NCBI RefSeq assembly: GCF_022489025.1
Contig: NZ_JAKVTG010000005.1
Location: forward strand, 1-64,000
Direction: 5' to 3'
Length of the DNA stretch: 64,000 nucleotides
DNA from: Planococcus halocryophilus
GTDB taxonomy: Bacteria > Bacillota > Bacilli > Bacillales_A > Planococcaceae
Translations under genes and position numbers: made by a program
Notes under the pieces: generated by a model
The model's input: only the letters and a program-made list of their open reading frames with translations
The model's database searches: none
Told to the model about the DNA's origin: nothing
Part shown: in pieces, positions 52,720-62,544 of the stretch
How the letters are laid out: each line of letters starts with the position of its first letter
How positions within the stretch are numbered: position 1 is the stretch's first letter

Positions 52720-53457
52720 TTGTTTTATTTCAGTTTAGTAATTATCATCGCATTTATGTTTGTTCACATTTTTACAAATTACATTAAATTTTTAGATCGC
52801 AAGCCTAAAGATAGACTAATGTCCTTCGTCTCTGGAGGTTCCATTGCTTACGTTTTTCTACATTTGGTCCCTGAATTAACTCATTACGAGAAAGTAGCAG
52901 GAAATGCTGAACTGCCCTCATGGATTGAATCACTTGATTATTCTACTTATCTTGTAACGCTTATCGGCATCGCGTTTTTCTATGGCATCAACCAATTAAA
53001 TGAAAAATCGAAAGCCAAAAATGAAAGAGAAGAAAATATTTCTCAACCAAGCAGATATGTCTTTGCTCTCGAAATTTTCGGATTTTCTTTATACAATGCC
53101 TTGATTGGATATTTACTCGTTGATTTAAGTGGCGAAAAAATTCCTGATTACATTATTTATTTTGTGGTCTTTTCATTTCATTTTGTTGCCAACAATCGCG
53201 TATTGCATTTAACTCATGAAGATTTATACACCAATATCGGTCGTTGGGTATTAGCATTTTCTGTATTTGTGGGCTGGTTACTTTATCATTTAACCAATGC
53301 CACTGATATAAATATCGCCTATTTTTCTGCGTTTCTCACAGGAGGTGTCATTTTAAACATTTTAAATGATGAACTCCCGACCGAGAAGAATAGCAGCTAT
53401 CCCTCTTTTATTGCGGGGCTTATCTTTATTGCTGTATTACTCCAGATTACCCTTTAA
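52720..53457 (+). CDS. ZIP-like membrane protein
   Basis: The 245-residue protein has about eight membrane segments and ZIP-like His-rich positions in SGGSIAYVFLHLVPEL (LHLVPE in the first half), FHFVANNRVLHLTHEDLY and ILNDELP. It may carry divalent metal ions, but the match to classic ZIP transporters is weak. I choose the TTG at 52720, with GGAGGTG 7 bases upstream; a GTG at 52711 is too close to that box. It precedes the sulfolipid genes but is separated from them by 124 bases with their own promoter-like region. Confidence 0.65.
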   Translation: MFYFSLVIIIAFMFVHIFTNYIKFLDRKPKDRLMSFVSGGSIAYVFLHLVPELTHYEKVAGNAELPSWIESLDYSTYLVTLIGIAFFYGINQLNEKSKAKNEREENISQPSRYVFALEIFGFSLYNALIGYLLVDLSGEKIPDYIIYFVVFSFHFVANNRVLHLTHEDLYTNIGRWVLAFSVFVGWLLYHLTNATDINIAYFSAFLTGGVILNILNDELPTEKNSSYPSFIAGLIFIAVLLQITL

Positions 53458-53514
53458 GAACATCTCAGGTTATTGCCTTCTAGTCCTTACTAGCTCTTCT
53501 TTGTTTCAGGTTTA

Positions 53515-54730
<1,216 letters not shown>

Positions 54731-54773
54731 AAGGCGTTTGCTAAGTTTATGTTCATAGAAAGGAGCTGTTTCT

Positions 54774-55913
54774 ATGAAAATCTTGATTGTCACTGAAACT
54801 TTCTTGCCCTCAACTGATGGCATTGTAACTCGATTGACAGCTTGCATCCGCTGGCTGCATAGAGACGGTCATGAAATTCAAATTATCGCACCTGATCTGG
54901 GCGTAACAGAATTTGATGGTGCCGTTGTAAAAGGAATTCCTGCATTCGCTTTTCCTTTTTATCGTTCTAAAAAATTTGCTTTTCCGAATCGTCTTGTCAA
55001 AAAATATATGCTGGAATTTAATCCGGATGTTGTCCATGTTGTGAATCCTGCTGTTGTTGGTTATTCAGGTGTGACATATGCCAAAAAGTTAGCGATTCCT
55101 ATGATAGCGTCTTACCATACCAACATTCCTCAATACATGGCGTATTACAAACTTGGTAAATTAGACTGGCTCATGTGGTGGTTTATGAAAAAAATGCACA
55201 ATGCAGCCGATCTTAATTTATGTACGTCTCACACTGTTTTAAAGGAGTTGGAAGAAAAGGGTTTTGAGCGATTGCAAGTTTGGAAACGCGGCGTAGACAC
55301 TAAGAAATTCCATCCTAAACATGCTACAACGGACTTGCGTTCCCGCTTAACAAATGGGCAAAATGACAAAATCCTGTTGCTATACGTTGGCCGTTTAGCT
55401 GCAGAAAAAGAAATTGAAAAAATTCGCGATGTCTTACTAGCATCAGATCGTTTTTGCTTAGCAATTGTTGGAGACGGTCCACACAGAAAAGAACTTGAAG
55501 CCTATTTCCAAAAAACGCAAACAGTGTTTACTGGATTTATCCATGGGGACGAATTAACTTCAGCTTTTGCCTCTGGAGATGTTTTTGTCTTTCCTTCTAC
55601 TACAGAAACATTAGGTTTAGTAATTATGGAAGCGATGGCTTCAGGATTACCTGTAGTTGCAGCCGAAAGCGGACCGACAAAAGAACAAGTAGCAGACCGT
55701 GAAAACGGTCTACTTTATGACTCGAAAGATCCAGAAAGTTTCAAACAAACAATTCTTCAACTTGAAGATAAAAACTTTCGTCAACAACTGGCGCAACAAG
55801 CTTTGCTTGATGTAGCAGATCTCGGATGGGCTGCTGTTGCACAACAAATTCGCGATTTGTATAAACAAGTTGCCGAAGCCGAAACAGTGGATTCTTTTCA
55901 GGCCGTCGATTGA
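54774..55913 (+). CDS. sqdX: GT4 glycosyltransferase, probable SQDG synthase (SqdX-like)
   Basis: The 379-residue protein has a GT-B fold of family GT4: ETFLPSTDGIVTRL at the start, HVVNPAVVGYSG, WKRGVDTKKFHP in the linker, YVGRLAAEKEIEKI, and the nucleotide-sugar binding FPSTTETLGLVIMEAMASGLPVVAA (E-x7-E region) near 278-305. It lies 43 bases after the UDP-sulfoquinovose synthase gene, so transfer of sulfoquinovose to diacylglycerol is the most likely reaction. By fold alone it could also glycosylate other lipids. Confidence 0.83.
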   Translation: MKILIVTETFLPSTDGIVTRLTACIRWLHRDGHEIQIIAPDLGVTEFDGAVVKGIPAFAFPFYRSKKFAFPNRLVKKYMLEFNPDVVHVVNPAVVGYSGVTYAKKLAIPMIASYHTNIPQYMAYYKLGKLDWLMWWFMKKMHNAADLNLCTSHTVLKELEEKGFERLQVWKRGVDTKKFHPKHATTDLRSRLTNGQNDKILLLYVGRLAAEKEIEKIRDVLLASDRFCLAIVGDGPHRKELEAYFQKTQTVFTGFIHGDELTSAFASGDVFVFPSTTETLGLVIMEAMASGLPVVAAESGPTKEQVADRENGLLYDSKDPESFKQTILQLEDKNFRQQLAQQALLDVADLGWAAVAQQIRDLYKQVAEAETVDSFQAVD

Positions 55914-55946
55914 GAAAACCGAAATTCAGAAGAATAGGGTGTTGTC

Positions 55947-56402
55947 ATGGAGAATAGTCAAAAACGTAAGGCCCCTATTCAGCCACTTCAATTCACCCTA
56001 ATCGGGATTTCCAATGCAGCAGTCGATATCGGCTCGCTCAATTTATTATTGCTCTTATCCCCTACAAGCCATAGCGGAACTTTAGCATTATTTAATACAA
56101 TCGCTTATTGCTTGGCGATAAGTAATAGTTACTTCTGGAATTCTAGAATTACCTTTCGCCATTCCGCTAAAGGCAGTCGACAACAGCAATTCTTCTTTGT
56201 CCTGCAAGGACTGTTTAGCTTACTGATTAATAACGGTGTTTTTTTAGCATTCAACTTACTGCTTCAATTCATGGAAATCTCTAGTTGGATTAGTCTTAAT
56301 CTTTCAAAGGGACTCGCGATGTTTGCTTCTTTTGCAGCCAGCTTTTTCATGATTAAATACTTTGTCTTTAGAGACCAACAAAATCGAAACAAAAAACCTT
56401 AA
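55947..56402 (+). CDS. GtrA-like membrane protein
   Basis: The 151-residue protein has four membrane segments and GtrA-family motifs (QFTLIGISNAAVDIGSLN, NTIAYCLAISNSYFWNSRITFRH, FAASFFMIKYFVFRD). GtrA proteins help move lipid-linked sugars across the membrane. It lies 33 bases after the glycosyltransferase gene, as the third gene of the sulfolipid operon, and may move or present a precursor. The exact substrate is not known. Confidence 0.82.
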   Translation: MENSQKRKAPIQPLQFTLIGISNAAVDIGSLNLLLLLSPTSHSGTLALFNTIAYCLAISNSYFWNSRITFRHSAKGSRQQQFFFVLQGLFSLLINNGVFLAFNLLLQFMEISSWISLNLSKGLAMFASFAASFFMIKYFVFRDQQNRNKKP

Positions 56403-56730
56403 TTCATACGAAAAAAACTCATCCTATATATAGGATAATTTTTTTTAATTTGAGAACAAGTTGAAATTCAAGTTAACGGCCTCCACATTCTTGTGGCGGC
56501 GAATAAAATTCTTTTTTTCAACTTCCCTCTCTAGTTAAACGACCATAAAAGTAGTAATCTATAGATGAAGATCCAAGCGATGATCAACTCTTATTCCATT
56601 TGCCGCAAATTAGAAACTCCGCCCATGGATTTTATTTCTTTTAGGTCCGTTCAAGTGGATGCATGAAACCAAAGCGACTTTTTCATATAGGAAGTGTTCA
56701 AGATCTTACTAAACTTATGGAGTGAGACAA
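56403..56730. other. Gap of 328 bases with no gene seen (after its terminator)
   Basis: A perfect palindrome ATCCTATATATAGGAT with a T-rich tail (56421-56446) terminates the sulfolipid operon. The remainder to the CapA-type start holds only a possible 33-codon frame at 56565 without a ribosome site, which I do not accept. No promoter was read with confidence. Confidence 0.6.
56421..56446 (+). terminator. Terminator after the GtrA-like gene
   Basis: The perfect inverted repeat ATCCTATATATAGGAT followed by ATTTTTTTT. Confidence 0.8.
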
Positions 56731-57870
56731 GTGAACTTCAGCAAAGTATCTCTTTTTCTATTATTAGTTGCTGCAACCTTCCCTCTTATTGGATGTTCAA
56801 TCGCTCCTAACGCCGACGAAAACGAACTAACAGTTTTTGAAGCCCGAAATGCCCCCATCGCTACGAGCCCTTCAGAGCTGAACTTAGAATATTCCGCTTC
56901 ACTATCTGCTGTTGGAGATATTCTAATTCATGAACGTGTTTACTTAGATGCTAAAAATGAAAACAGCTACGACTTCAATCCTATGCTTGAAAAAGTGACA
57001 CCTTTTCTCGAACAAGCCGATCTTACCATCGCCAATTCTGAGAGTATAGTTGGCGGCAGTGAAATTGGACTCTCTACTTACCCTGCCTTTAATAGTCCTT
57101 ACGAGATAGGTGCAGCCTTAAAGAATTCTGGTGTAGACATTGTCACACTAGCAAATAATCATACGTTAGATCGAGGAAGATCGGCTATCGAAAATGCCAT
57201 TCATTACTGGGATCAAATTGGTATGGTGCATACCGGCTCTTATTTATCGAACGATGAGCGAGCAGAAGTTACATTAGTGACACGTAACAACATCACCTTT
57301 TCTTTCCTATCTTATACGTATGGTACAAACGGAATTCCAACGCCTGGCGGAATGGATTACTTAGTGAACCGCATCGACCCTTTAGTCATCCAACAAGATT
57401 TAAAGCATGCGAGAGAAGTATCTGATGTCGTCGTTTTAAGCCTGCATTTTGGTCAAGAGTATCAAAATATGCCGAACGCTGAACAAATCGAATTGGCTCA
57501 TTTTTCTGCTGATAACGGTGCTGATATTATTTTAGGACACCATCCCCACGTGCTGCAGCCACCTGAATGGATTGACGCAGCAGATGGACGTAAAGCGTTT
57601 GTCGTGTATTCCCTCGGTAATTTTTTCTCTGGTCAAGACGGATTAGACCGACAAATCGGTGCGATTTTGCATCTTGATATTGTGAAAAAAGTGACAGTAG
57701 ATTCTACCACCATCAGTTTGCAAAATCCTGCCTTTACAACAACCTTTGTTAAAAGCTCCAATGCTAAAAATTACGAAATGGACTTATTGAAGAACGTCGA
57801 TAAAAATTTAAATGATGCTACTAAAGCCCACCTATCTACATGGATAAAAGATCTGGAATTTATCGAATAA
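56731..57870 (+). CDS. CapA-family lipoprotein (PGA synthesis CapA-like)
   Basis: The lipoprotein of about 379 residues has lipobox LIGC near residue 22 and a metallophosphatase-like CapA domain: AVGDILIHERVY, NSESIVGG, LANNHTLDRG, SLHFGQEYQNMPN, and DIILGHHPHVLQPPEW with VYSLGNFFSGQ. Such proteins are linked to poly-gamma-glutamate capsule formation, but many lone copies have unknown roles, and no other pgs/cap genes are here. I choose the GTG at 56731 with TGGAG 8 bases upstream rather than the GTG at 56722. Confidence 0.85.
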   Translation: MNFSKVSLFLLLVAATFPLIGCSIAPNADENELTVFEARNAPIATSPSELNLEYSASLSAVGDILIHERVYLDAKNENSYDFNPMLEKVTPFLEQADLTIANSESIVGGSEIGLSTYPAFNSPYEIGAALKNSGVDIVTLANNHTLDRGRSAIENAIHYWDQIGMVHTGSYLSNDERAEVTLVTRNNITFSFLSYTYGTNGIPTPGGMDYLVNRIDPLVIQQDLKHAREVSDVVVLSLHFGQEYQNMPNAEQIELAHFSADNGADIILGHHPHVLQPPEWIDAADGRKAFVVYSLGNFFSGQDGLDRQIGAILHLDIVKKVTVDSTTISLQNPAFTTTFVKSSNAKNYEMDLLKNVDKNLNDATKAHLSTWIKDLEFIE

Positions 57871-57906
57871 AACGTACAGAGCGAGTCGCTCTGTACGTTT
57901 TACTTT
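57868..57906 (+). terminator. Terminator after the CapA-like gene
   Basis: AAACGTACAGAGCG/CGCTCTGTACGTTT (57870-57883, 57887-57900) overlaps the stop codon and is followed by TACTTTTTC. Confidence 0.88.
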
Positions 57907-57970
57907 TTCAGCGTTTATCAACTCTATTATTTCGGGTAATTGATACTATTATTAAAAAGGTGGGATAGGT

Positions 57971-58057
57971 ATGAGAATCTCCTGTATGGGCAGTTTGCTC
58001 ATCTCAATTATTCTTTCAATTGTATTGACGATTTTGTTAAATTTGTTATTTTTTTAA
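57971..58057 (+). CDS. Small hydrophobic peptide, 28 aa
   Basis: An ATG at 57971 with AAGGTGG about 9-10 bases upstream starts a 28-codon frame (MRISCMGSLLISIILSIVLT then ILLNLLFF) that ends in TAA. It is one membrane segment with a short basic start. It may be a membrane peptide or a chance frame in AT-rich DNA; the ribosome site favours the first. Its stop is close to the convergent GDPD gene end at 58079. Confidence 0.45.
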   Translation: MRISCMGSLLISIILSIVLTILLNLLFF

Positions 58058-58078
58058 TCACTGAATATCTCGCTACTT

Positions 58079-58963
58079 TTACTTATTTTTCAATACCGCT
58101 TCTAGAACATCTGGATAATTGGTGAACATCCCAGTGACGCCCCAATCGATTAAGCGTTCCATATCTGAACGCTTATTGACGGTGTATGGATGGATTAGTA
58201 GTCCATGATTTCGTACTTGTTCCACATAAGCTCTGTCTATTCTTTTATGGTTCATGCCTACACCGATAGCGTATTTTTTAATATTATCAAGTTCTGCATC
58301 TGAAATCACTGCTGGGTCTGAATAGGAAATCAGTTGAACTAAAGGAATTTCTGCTGCAAGCTTATTCATTTTCAGCAGACTCTCCTGACTAAAAGACTGG
58401 ACGATTATTTTACTAGATTGTGCATTTTGACTAGTCAACTTATGCTTTTTCAAAATCCTTACTAGTTCCTTCTCCATGCCTGGGTAAACATCTGGCGCTT
58501 TTGTTTCAATATAATAGCGAGAATTTTTCCCGAAAGCTTCAATCACTTCTTCGAGTGTTGGCACTTGTAATCCTTCAAACTGTGACTGAGCTTTTTCAGG
58601 ATAGGCTGCGTTAAACCAAGAACCAGCGTCTAATTTCTTAATGTCGGCAAGCGTCATGTCTTTTACCTTGCCTGAACCGTTAGTAGTCCGGTCCACTTTT
58701 TCATCATGCATCGCGATCAAAATACCGTCTTTTGTCATTTGCAAATCTATTTCTATGTAATCGCCATGCATTTCTTTACCCAATTGATAAGCGGACATTG
58801 TGTGTTCAGGCGCATGCCCTGATGCTCCACGGTGTGCAATACTCAAAAATCGATTGGGATTACTATCCCCTTCTTTCGATTTCCCCCATGCCACTTTTGA
58901 ATTCATCGAAACAACTAAACTGAACATCATTAATACCAATAAACTAAATCTAATTTTCTTCAA
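58079..58963 (-). CDS. Secreted glycerophosphodiester phosphodiesterase
   Basis: The 294-residue protein has a signal peptide (residues 1-27, ending VAWG) and a GDPD TIM barrel. SIAHRGASGHAPEHTMSAY carries the His/Arg and Glu residues, and DYIEIDLQMTKDGILIAMHDEKVDRTTNG holds Glu, Asp and the second His. It hydrolyses glycerophosphodiesters outside the membrane to glycerol-3-phosphate and alcohols. It resembles B. subtilis GlpQ. Monocistronic. Confidence 0.92.
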   Translation of the reverse strand: MKKIRFSLLVLMMFSLVVSMNSKVAWGKSKEGDSNPNRFLSIAHRGASGHAPEHTMSAYQLGKEMHGDYIEIDLQMTKDGILIAMHDEKVDRTTNGSGKVKDMTLADIKKLDAGSWFNAAYPEKAQSQFEGLQVPTLEEVIEAFGKNSRYYIETKAPDVYPGMEKELVRILKKHKLTSQNAQSSKIIVQSFSQESLLKMNKLAAEIPLVQLISYSDPAVISDAELDNIKKYAIGVGMNHKRIDRAYVEQVRNHGLLIHPYTVNKRSDMERLIDWGVTGMFTNYPDVLEAVLKNK

Positions 58964-59230
58964 CTACTTCATCTCCTTTTTTCAAACCTAATATACCTTT
59001 CCCATTAACTATATCCATTAAAACTAAACAACTGATAAAATTCACATAAACTTAACAGAACTTATACAGTCATTCTCTTAATGTTAACTGCAAATCTCTA
59101 TTAATCGCCGTGTACCTTTTCTAAATTCCTTTTTATTGTCGATTCATTTATACTAGAAACACATCGTTTTTCTCAATTCCAACTTGTTAAAAATTTTTAA
59201 AGCCATTGATTACCAGGAGGAGAGAATAGA

Positions 59231-59608
59231 ATGTCACGCCAGTCCTACAAAAAAGAAAAAAACCAGTTAACTTATACACAACAACATCTTGCTAATGAAC
59301 GCACTTACTTAGCATGGATTCGAACCGTCATTTCAATCGTCGGCGTTGGTTTTCTCGCAACTAGCTTACACTTTACCATGGGTGTCACACGCAATTCATT
59401 TGTAGACACTTTCACTATCGCACTTGGTATTTTCGCCTGTATTTTCGGTCTCATTGTTATTTTTTCAGCAACTCAAAACTATAAAAAAAAGCGGCAGCAA
59501 CTTATCAATGAAACATTCACACCATCTAATATGCACATCACCTTGATATCTTCTATGTTGGCTATCATGATCATGATGGTCGTCGTTTACTTTTTCATGA
59601 TTATGTAA
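59231..59608 (+). CDS. DUF202 membrane protein
   Basis: The 125-residue protein has three membrane segments and the DUF202/YidH pattern NERTYLAWIRTVISIVGVGF (residues about 23-42). The role is unknown. The start has AGGAGGAGA upstream. It lies 44 bases before the EAL gene on the same strand, so co-transcription is possible. Confidence 0.82.
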   Translation: MSRQSYKKEKNQLTYTQQHLANERTYLAWIRTVISIVGVGFLATSLHFTMGVTRNSFVDTFTIALGIFACIFGLIVIFSATQNYKKKRQQLINETFTPSNMHITLISSMLAIMIMMVVVYFFMIM

Positions 59609-59652
59609 TTTTTTTACATAGTTGATAGATTTGCAGTAAAGGAGCAACTACT

Positions 59653-60870
59653 ATGGATCCGCTAGATATTCTTGAAAATTTATCTGATGTAAAACCTGCT
59701 TATCAACCCATTGTTAGTGCGGTCAAACATACCGTAATCGGTTATGAAGTTTTAGGGCGTTTCCATTTTAAAAACGAGTGGATTAGTTTAGGCAATTTTT
59801 TTCATGACACCGACGTGCCCGATGAGTACAAAGTGGTGGTCGATCAGCATCTTTTAGAGCTTGCTATTTGTCAAATGCTTGAGTCAGGTAACGATAGACT
59901 GTTATTTATCAATCGTAATGCTAAACAATTATTGATTAACAGCGGAGAAGATTTTCTAGAAACTCTTCAAGCATATGAAAAAAAGGGGTTCTCGATGAAC
60001 CGCATTGTATTGGAAATCACCGAACATGATTTTGATGAAGATTTTGATACACTTCATCATTTATTAATGTATTACAAAACCTATGGCATTCAGATTGCGG
60101 TAGATCATGTCGGAGCAAAAAGCTCTAACATTGATCGAATTCGTCAACTTCGCCCTCATATTTTAAAAGTAGATACTAGTCTCGTTCGAAACGCCAATCC
60201 CGAGGCATTCCAAGATGTTGTCCAAACACTTACCGTGTTAGCACGTCGAATTGGCGCAAAACTTTCCTATGAAAACATTGAAGATAGCTACCAATTGTAT
60301 TTCGCATGGAAAAATGGTGGCCATTATTACCAAGGCTTTTATTTAGCAAAACCTACTTTTGAACTTCCAGTTCAGAGCTTTGATCCGCTTGCTGTAAGTG
60401 AAAAAATCACCGCCTTTGTTCAACGAGAGAAATCGATGATTCAACAACGATACGCGTTTACAGTCAGCCTTGAAGAAAAAGTGAAGAAACTTCTTTCTAA
60501 ATGGCATGGTCCTGACACTGCAGACCGGTTTATCGAAGCAATAGTTGAACCCTTTGATAAAGAAAGCTTCCGGTTGTATGTTTGCAATAGCGATGGTCAA
60601 CAAGTGTCTTCTAACTTCCAAAAACGACAAGATCACTGGGTTTTTGAGTCAGATCAAATTGGCTCCCATTGGGCATTTCGACCTTACTTTTTAGAAAACA
60701 CTATGCAAATGAAAACTTTGCATAAAGGAATTTTATCAGATGTCTATTCTGATATTGAAACGACTAAAATGATTCGCACATTTAGTTTTCCATTGTCCGA
60801 TGATTGTTATTTGTTTATCGACATTAGCAATGATTTTATTCTAGAAGAAGATTATTTACTGTTTCAATAA
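59653..60870 (+). CDS. EAL-domain protein, YkuI-like, probably degenerate
   Basis: The 405-residue protein has an EAL domain (about 10-245) and a C-terminal PAS-like domain (about 270-405), the architecture of B. subtilis YkuI. The EAL signature reads YEVLGRF. EITEHDF is kept, but the usual DDFG metal site is DHVGAKSSN. LKVDTSLVRN is kept. The change of the second Asp to His may lower or abolish c-di-GMP hydrolysis; the protein could be a sensor. It has an AAAGGAG box upstream. Confidence 0.85.
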   Translation: MDPLDILENLSDVKPAYQPIVSAVKHTVIGYEVLGRFHFKNEWISLGNFFHDTDVPDEYKVVVDQHLLELAICQMLESGNDRLLFINRNAKQLLINSGEDFLETLQAYEKKGFSMNRIVLEITEHDFDEDFDTLHHLLMYYKTYGIQIAVDHVGAKSSNIDRIRQLRPHILKVDTSLVRNANPEAFQDVVQTLTVLARRIGAKLSYENIEDSYQLYFAWKNGGHYYQGFYLAKPTFELPVQSFDPLAVSEKITAFVQREKSMIQQRYAFTVSLEEKVKKLLSKWHGPDTADRFIEAIVEPFDKESFRLYVCNSDGQQVSSNFQKRQDHWVFESDQIGSHWAFRPYFLENTMQMKTLHKGILSDVYSDIETTKMIRTFSFPLSDDCYLFIDISNDFILEEDYLLFQ

Positions 60871-60889
60871 TAGATTCATATAGCTACAA

Positions 60890-60926
60890 AAAAAGCTCTT
60901 CAGTTTAGGAAACTGAAGAGCTTTTT
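60890..60926. terminator. Bidirectional terminator; the minus strand stop codon of yitT lies in its loop
   Basis: AAAGCTCTTCAGTTT/AAACTGAAGAGCTTT (60892-60906, 60910-60924) serves the EAL gene and the convergent yitT-like gene. The last codons of the latter (KSSSVS) are encoded by one arm. Confidence 0.88.
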
Positions 60927-61768
60927 AACATTGGATTTTTCATGAAGTTATCGTCCTTCCGGAAATTCCCCATAACTTCCATCGTCTCACTAATGCTAAC
61001 AAATGCATTCGGATCAATGTTTTTAATGAGCGGACGCACAAATGCCAGTTCATGACGACCAATTACGCTATATAGTACTTTTACTTTTGCCGATGAATAA
61101 GCACCTTCGCCATCCACTACTGTAATGCCTCGATATAAATTATCGAGCAACTCTTTTTTAACCGCATCACCTTGAGCCGTTACAACCATCAAGCTGAGCT
61201 TTATGTGACGTGTGTGGACACGGTCAATGACAAGTCCAGAAATGTAAATTGAAGCCATTGTATACATGGCGAGTTCCCATGAGAACACAAAGCCAGAGAC
61301 GAAAACAACTGTACTATTGAGAACAAAAACAAGCGCACCCAATGGGATGTCGCGCTTCATTGACAATAACAAACCAATAACGTCAAATCCACCTGTTGAA
61401 CTATAATAGCGAATAATAACGCCCATTGAAGCTCCGGCAATTACGCCACCAAATACAGTTGAAAGTAGAGCATCCTCTGTTATTTGGACAACAGGAATAT
61501 ATAACATGGAGATTGACGTAACGACAACTGAAAACAAGCTATTGGCTATAAAATTCTTACCAAGTTTCATCCAACCCACAACGAGAATCGGGATATTCAA
61601 AACAATCATCCAAACCCCCGCATTTAAAGGTGTTATCAAACCAAGCATCATTGCAATCCCTGTTACCCCACCTGCTAGTATTTCATGTGGCAGTAAAAAC
61701 ATATTAAACGCAACACCGAGAACGATTGAGGAAATAAAAATAATTAACAATCTCATCCATTTATTCAT
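60905..61768 (-). CDS. YitT-family membrane protein (DUF161/DUF2179)
   Basis: The 287-residue protein has five or six membrane segments (residues 5-190) including GGVTGIAMMLGLITPLNAGVWMI and YYSSTGGFDVIGLLL. A cytoplasmic DUF2179 domain follows (about 200-280). The function is unknown. The ATG at 61768 has GGAG 7 bases upstream; the open frame extends 8 codons more to a TTG at 61792. The C-terminus runs into a terminator stem, so the last six residues are probably an extension. Its leader contains a further terminator (see 61822-61851). Confidence 0.88.
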   Translation of the reverse strand: MNKWMRLLIIFISSIVLGVAFNMFLLPHEILAGGVTGIAMMLGLITPLNAGVWMIVLNIPILVVGWMKLGKNFIANSLFSVVVTSISMLYIPVVQITEDALLSTVFGGVIAGASMGVIIRYYSSTGGFDVIGLLLSMKRDIPLGALVFVLNSTVVFVSGFVFSWELAMYTMASIYISGLVIDRVHTRHIKLSLMVVTAQGDAVKKELLDNLYRGITVVDGEGAYSSAKVKVLYSVIGRHELAFVRPLIKNIDPNAFVSISETMEVMGNFRKDDNFMKNPMLKSSSVS

Positions 61769-61783
61769 AACCAAACTCCAATC

Positions 61784-61799
61784 CTGAGGCAAGCCTCAG
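61784..61799 (-). other. Small hairpin just upstream of the yitT ribosome site
   Basis: CTGAGGC-AA-GCCTCAG (61784-61790, 61793-61799) lies 5 bases upstream of the GGAG box. It does not overlap the box, but could affect its accessibility. Confidence 0.4.
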
Positions 61800-61821
61800 C
61801 CAAACTATTTTGTTCATGCCA

Positions 61822-61851
61822 CAAAAAAAGGGCGTGCAAATGCACGTCACC
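61822..61851 (-). terminator. Intrinsic terminator inside the yitT leader
   Basis: GGTGACGTGCA/TGCACGCCC-type stem (61830-61838 with 61841-61851) followed on the minus strand by TTTTTTT (61822-61829). It lies between a good promoter (61943-61972) and the start codon, so it probably attenuates transcription. Confidence 0.7.
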
Positions 61852-61942
61852 TTAAGACTATTTATCAGAATGTAATTTCTTTTCAATAAAAACTACGAAA
61901 AAGCGAATAAATTGTTCTTTTTATAGTGAATCAATGTTCTAT

Positions 61943-61972
61943 ATTATAGGGGCTTTCAACCTAAGAATGCAA
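61943..61972 (-). promoter_or_regulatory. yitT promoter
   Basis: TTGCAT (61967-61972), an 18-base spacer and TATAAT (61943-61948). Transcription would begin near 61935, giving about 85 bases before the leader terminator and about 165 bases before the start codon. Confidence 0.6.
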
Positions 61973-62057
61973 GTCTTTCTTCTTTTGTTCATAGACTGTT
62001 TAAATTTTAACTTTAAAGGTTCTCCTCATTGCCCATCTTTGTATTTGACGAGCACTT

Positions 62058-62498
62058 TTAAGTTGTTTCACTTTCAACTGAGATTTGCCAGTCGATTCCA
62101 AATTTATCAGTCAAGCTTCCGTATAATGGCGTCCAGAAAGTTTCCTGCAACTCCATTACGATGTTACCACCTTCAGCCAACTTATTAAAAATAGTTCGCC
62201 CTTCTTCAATACTGTCTAAAAACAAGGTTACGGATATATTGTTCCCTTGTTTAAATGTTGACATTCCAAGACCTGGTACTACATCTGAAATCATCAACAT
62301 ATCTCCATTTTTCAAATCGATTTGAGCATTCATCACCAAATCTTTTGCTTCATCTGGCATGCCATCCATATCTCCTTCATTTGCATCACCGAACGTCATT
62401 AGGCTTATTAGCTCTCCACCTAACACTTCCGTATAAAAATGGGCGGCTTCTCTGCCATTGCCATCAAAGTTTAAGTAAGGAAATAATTTTTTAATCAT
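62058..62498 (-). CDS. VOC-superfamily (PhnB/glyoxalase-like) protein
   Basis: The 146-residue protein has the PhnB-type VOC fold: PYLNFDGNGREAAHFYTEVLGGE at the start, MNAQIDLKNGDMLMISD in the middle, and ending in TPLYGSLTDKFGIDWQISVE. Members of this group are not true demethylases in spite of the PhnB name; the function is unknown. The ATG at 62498 has AAGGAGA 7 bases upstream; the frame is open to 62534. Confidence 0.85.
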   Translation of the reverse strand: MIKKLFPYLNFDGNGREAAHFYTEVLGGELISLMTFGDANEGDMDGMPDEAKDLVMNAQIDLKNGDMLMISDVVPGLGMSTFKQGNNISVTLFLDSIEEGRTIFNKLAEGGNIVMELQETFWTPLYGSLTDKFGIDWQISVESETT

Positions 62499-62544
62499 GA
62501 TCATTCTCCTTTTAAAATGGATTTTTAAACGCAATGCTTAAACC

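Noticed and set aside
56565-56666. 33-codon frame before the CapA-like gene
   Set aside because: No ribosome site and no recognisable composition; probably chance.
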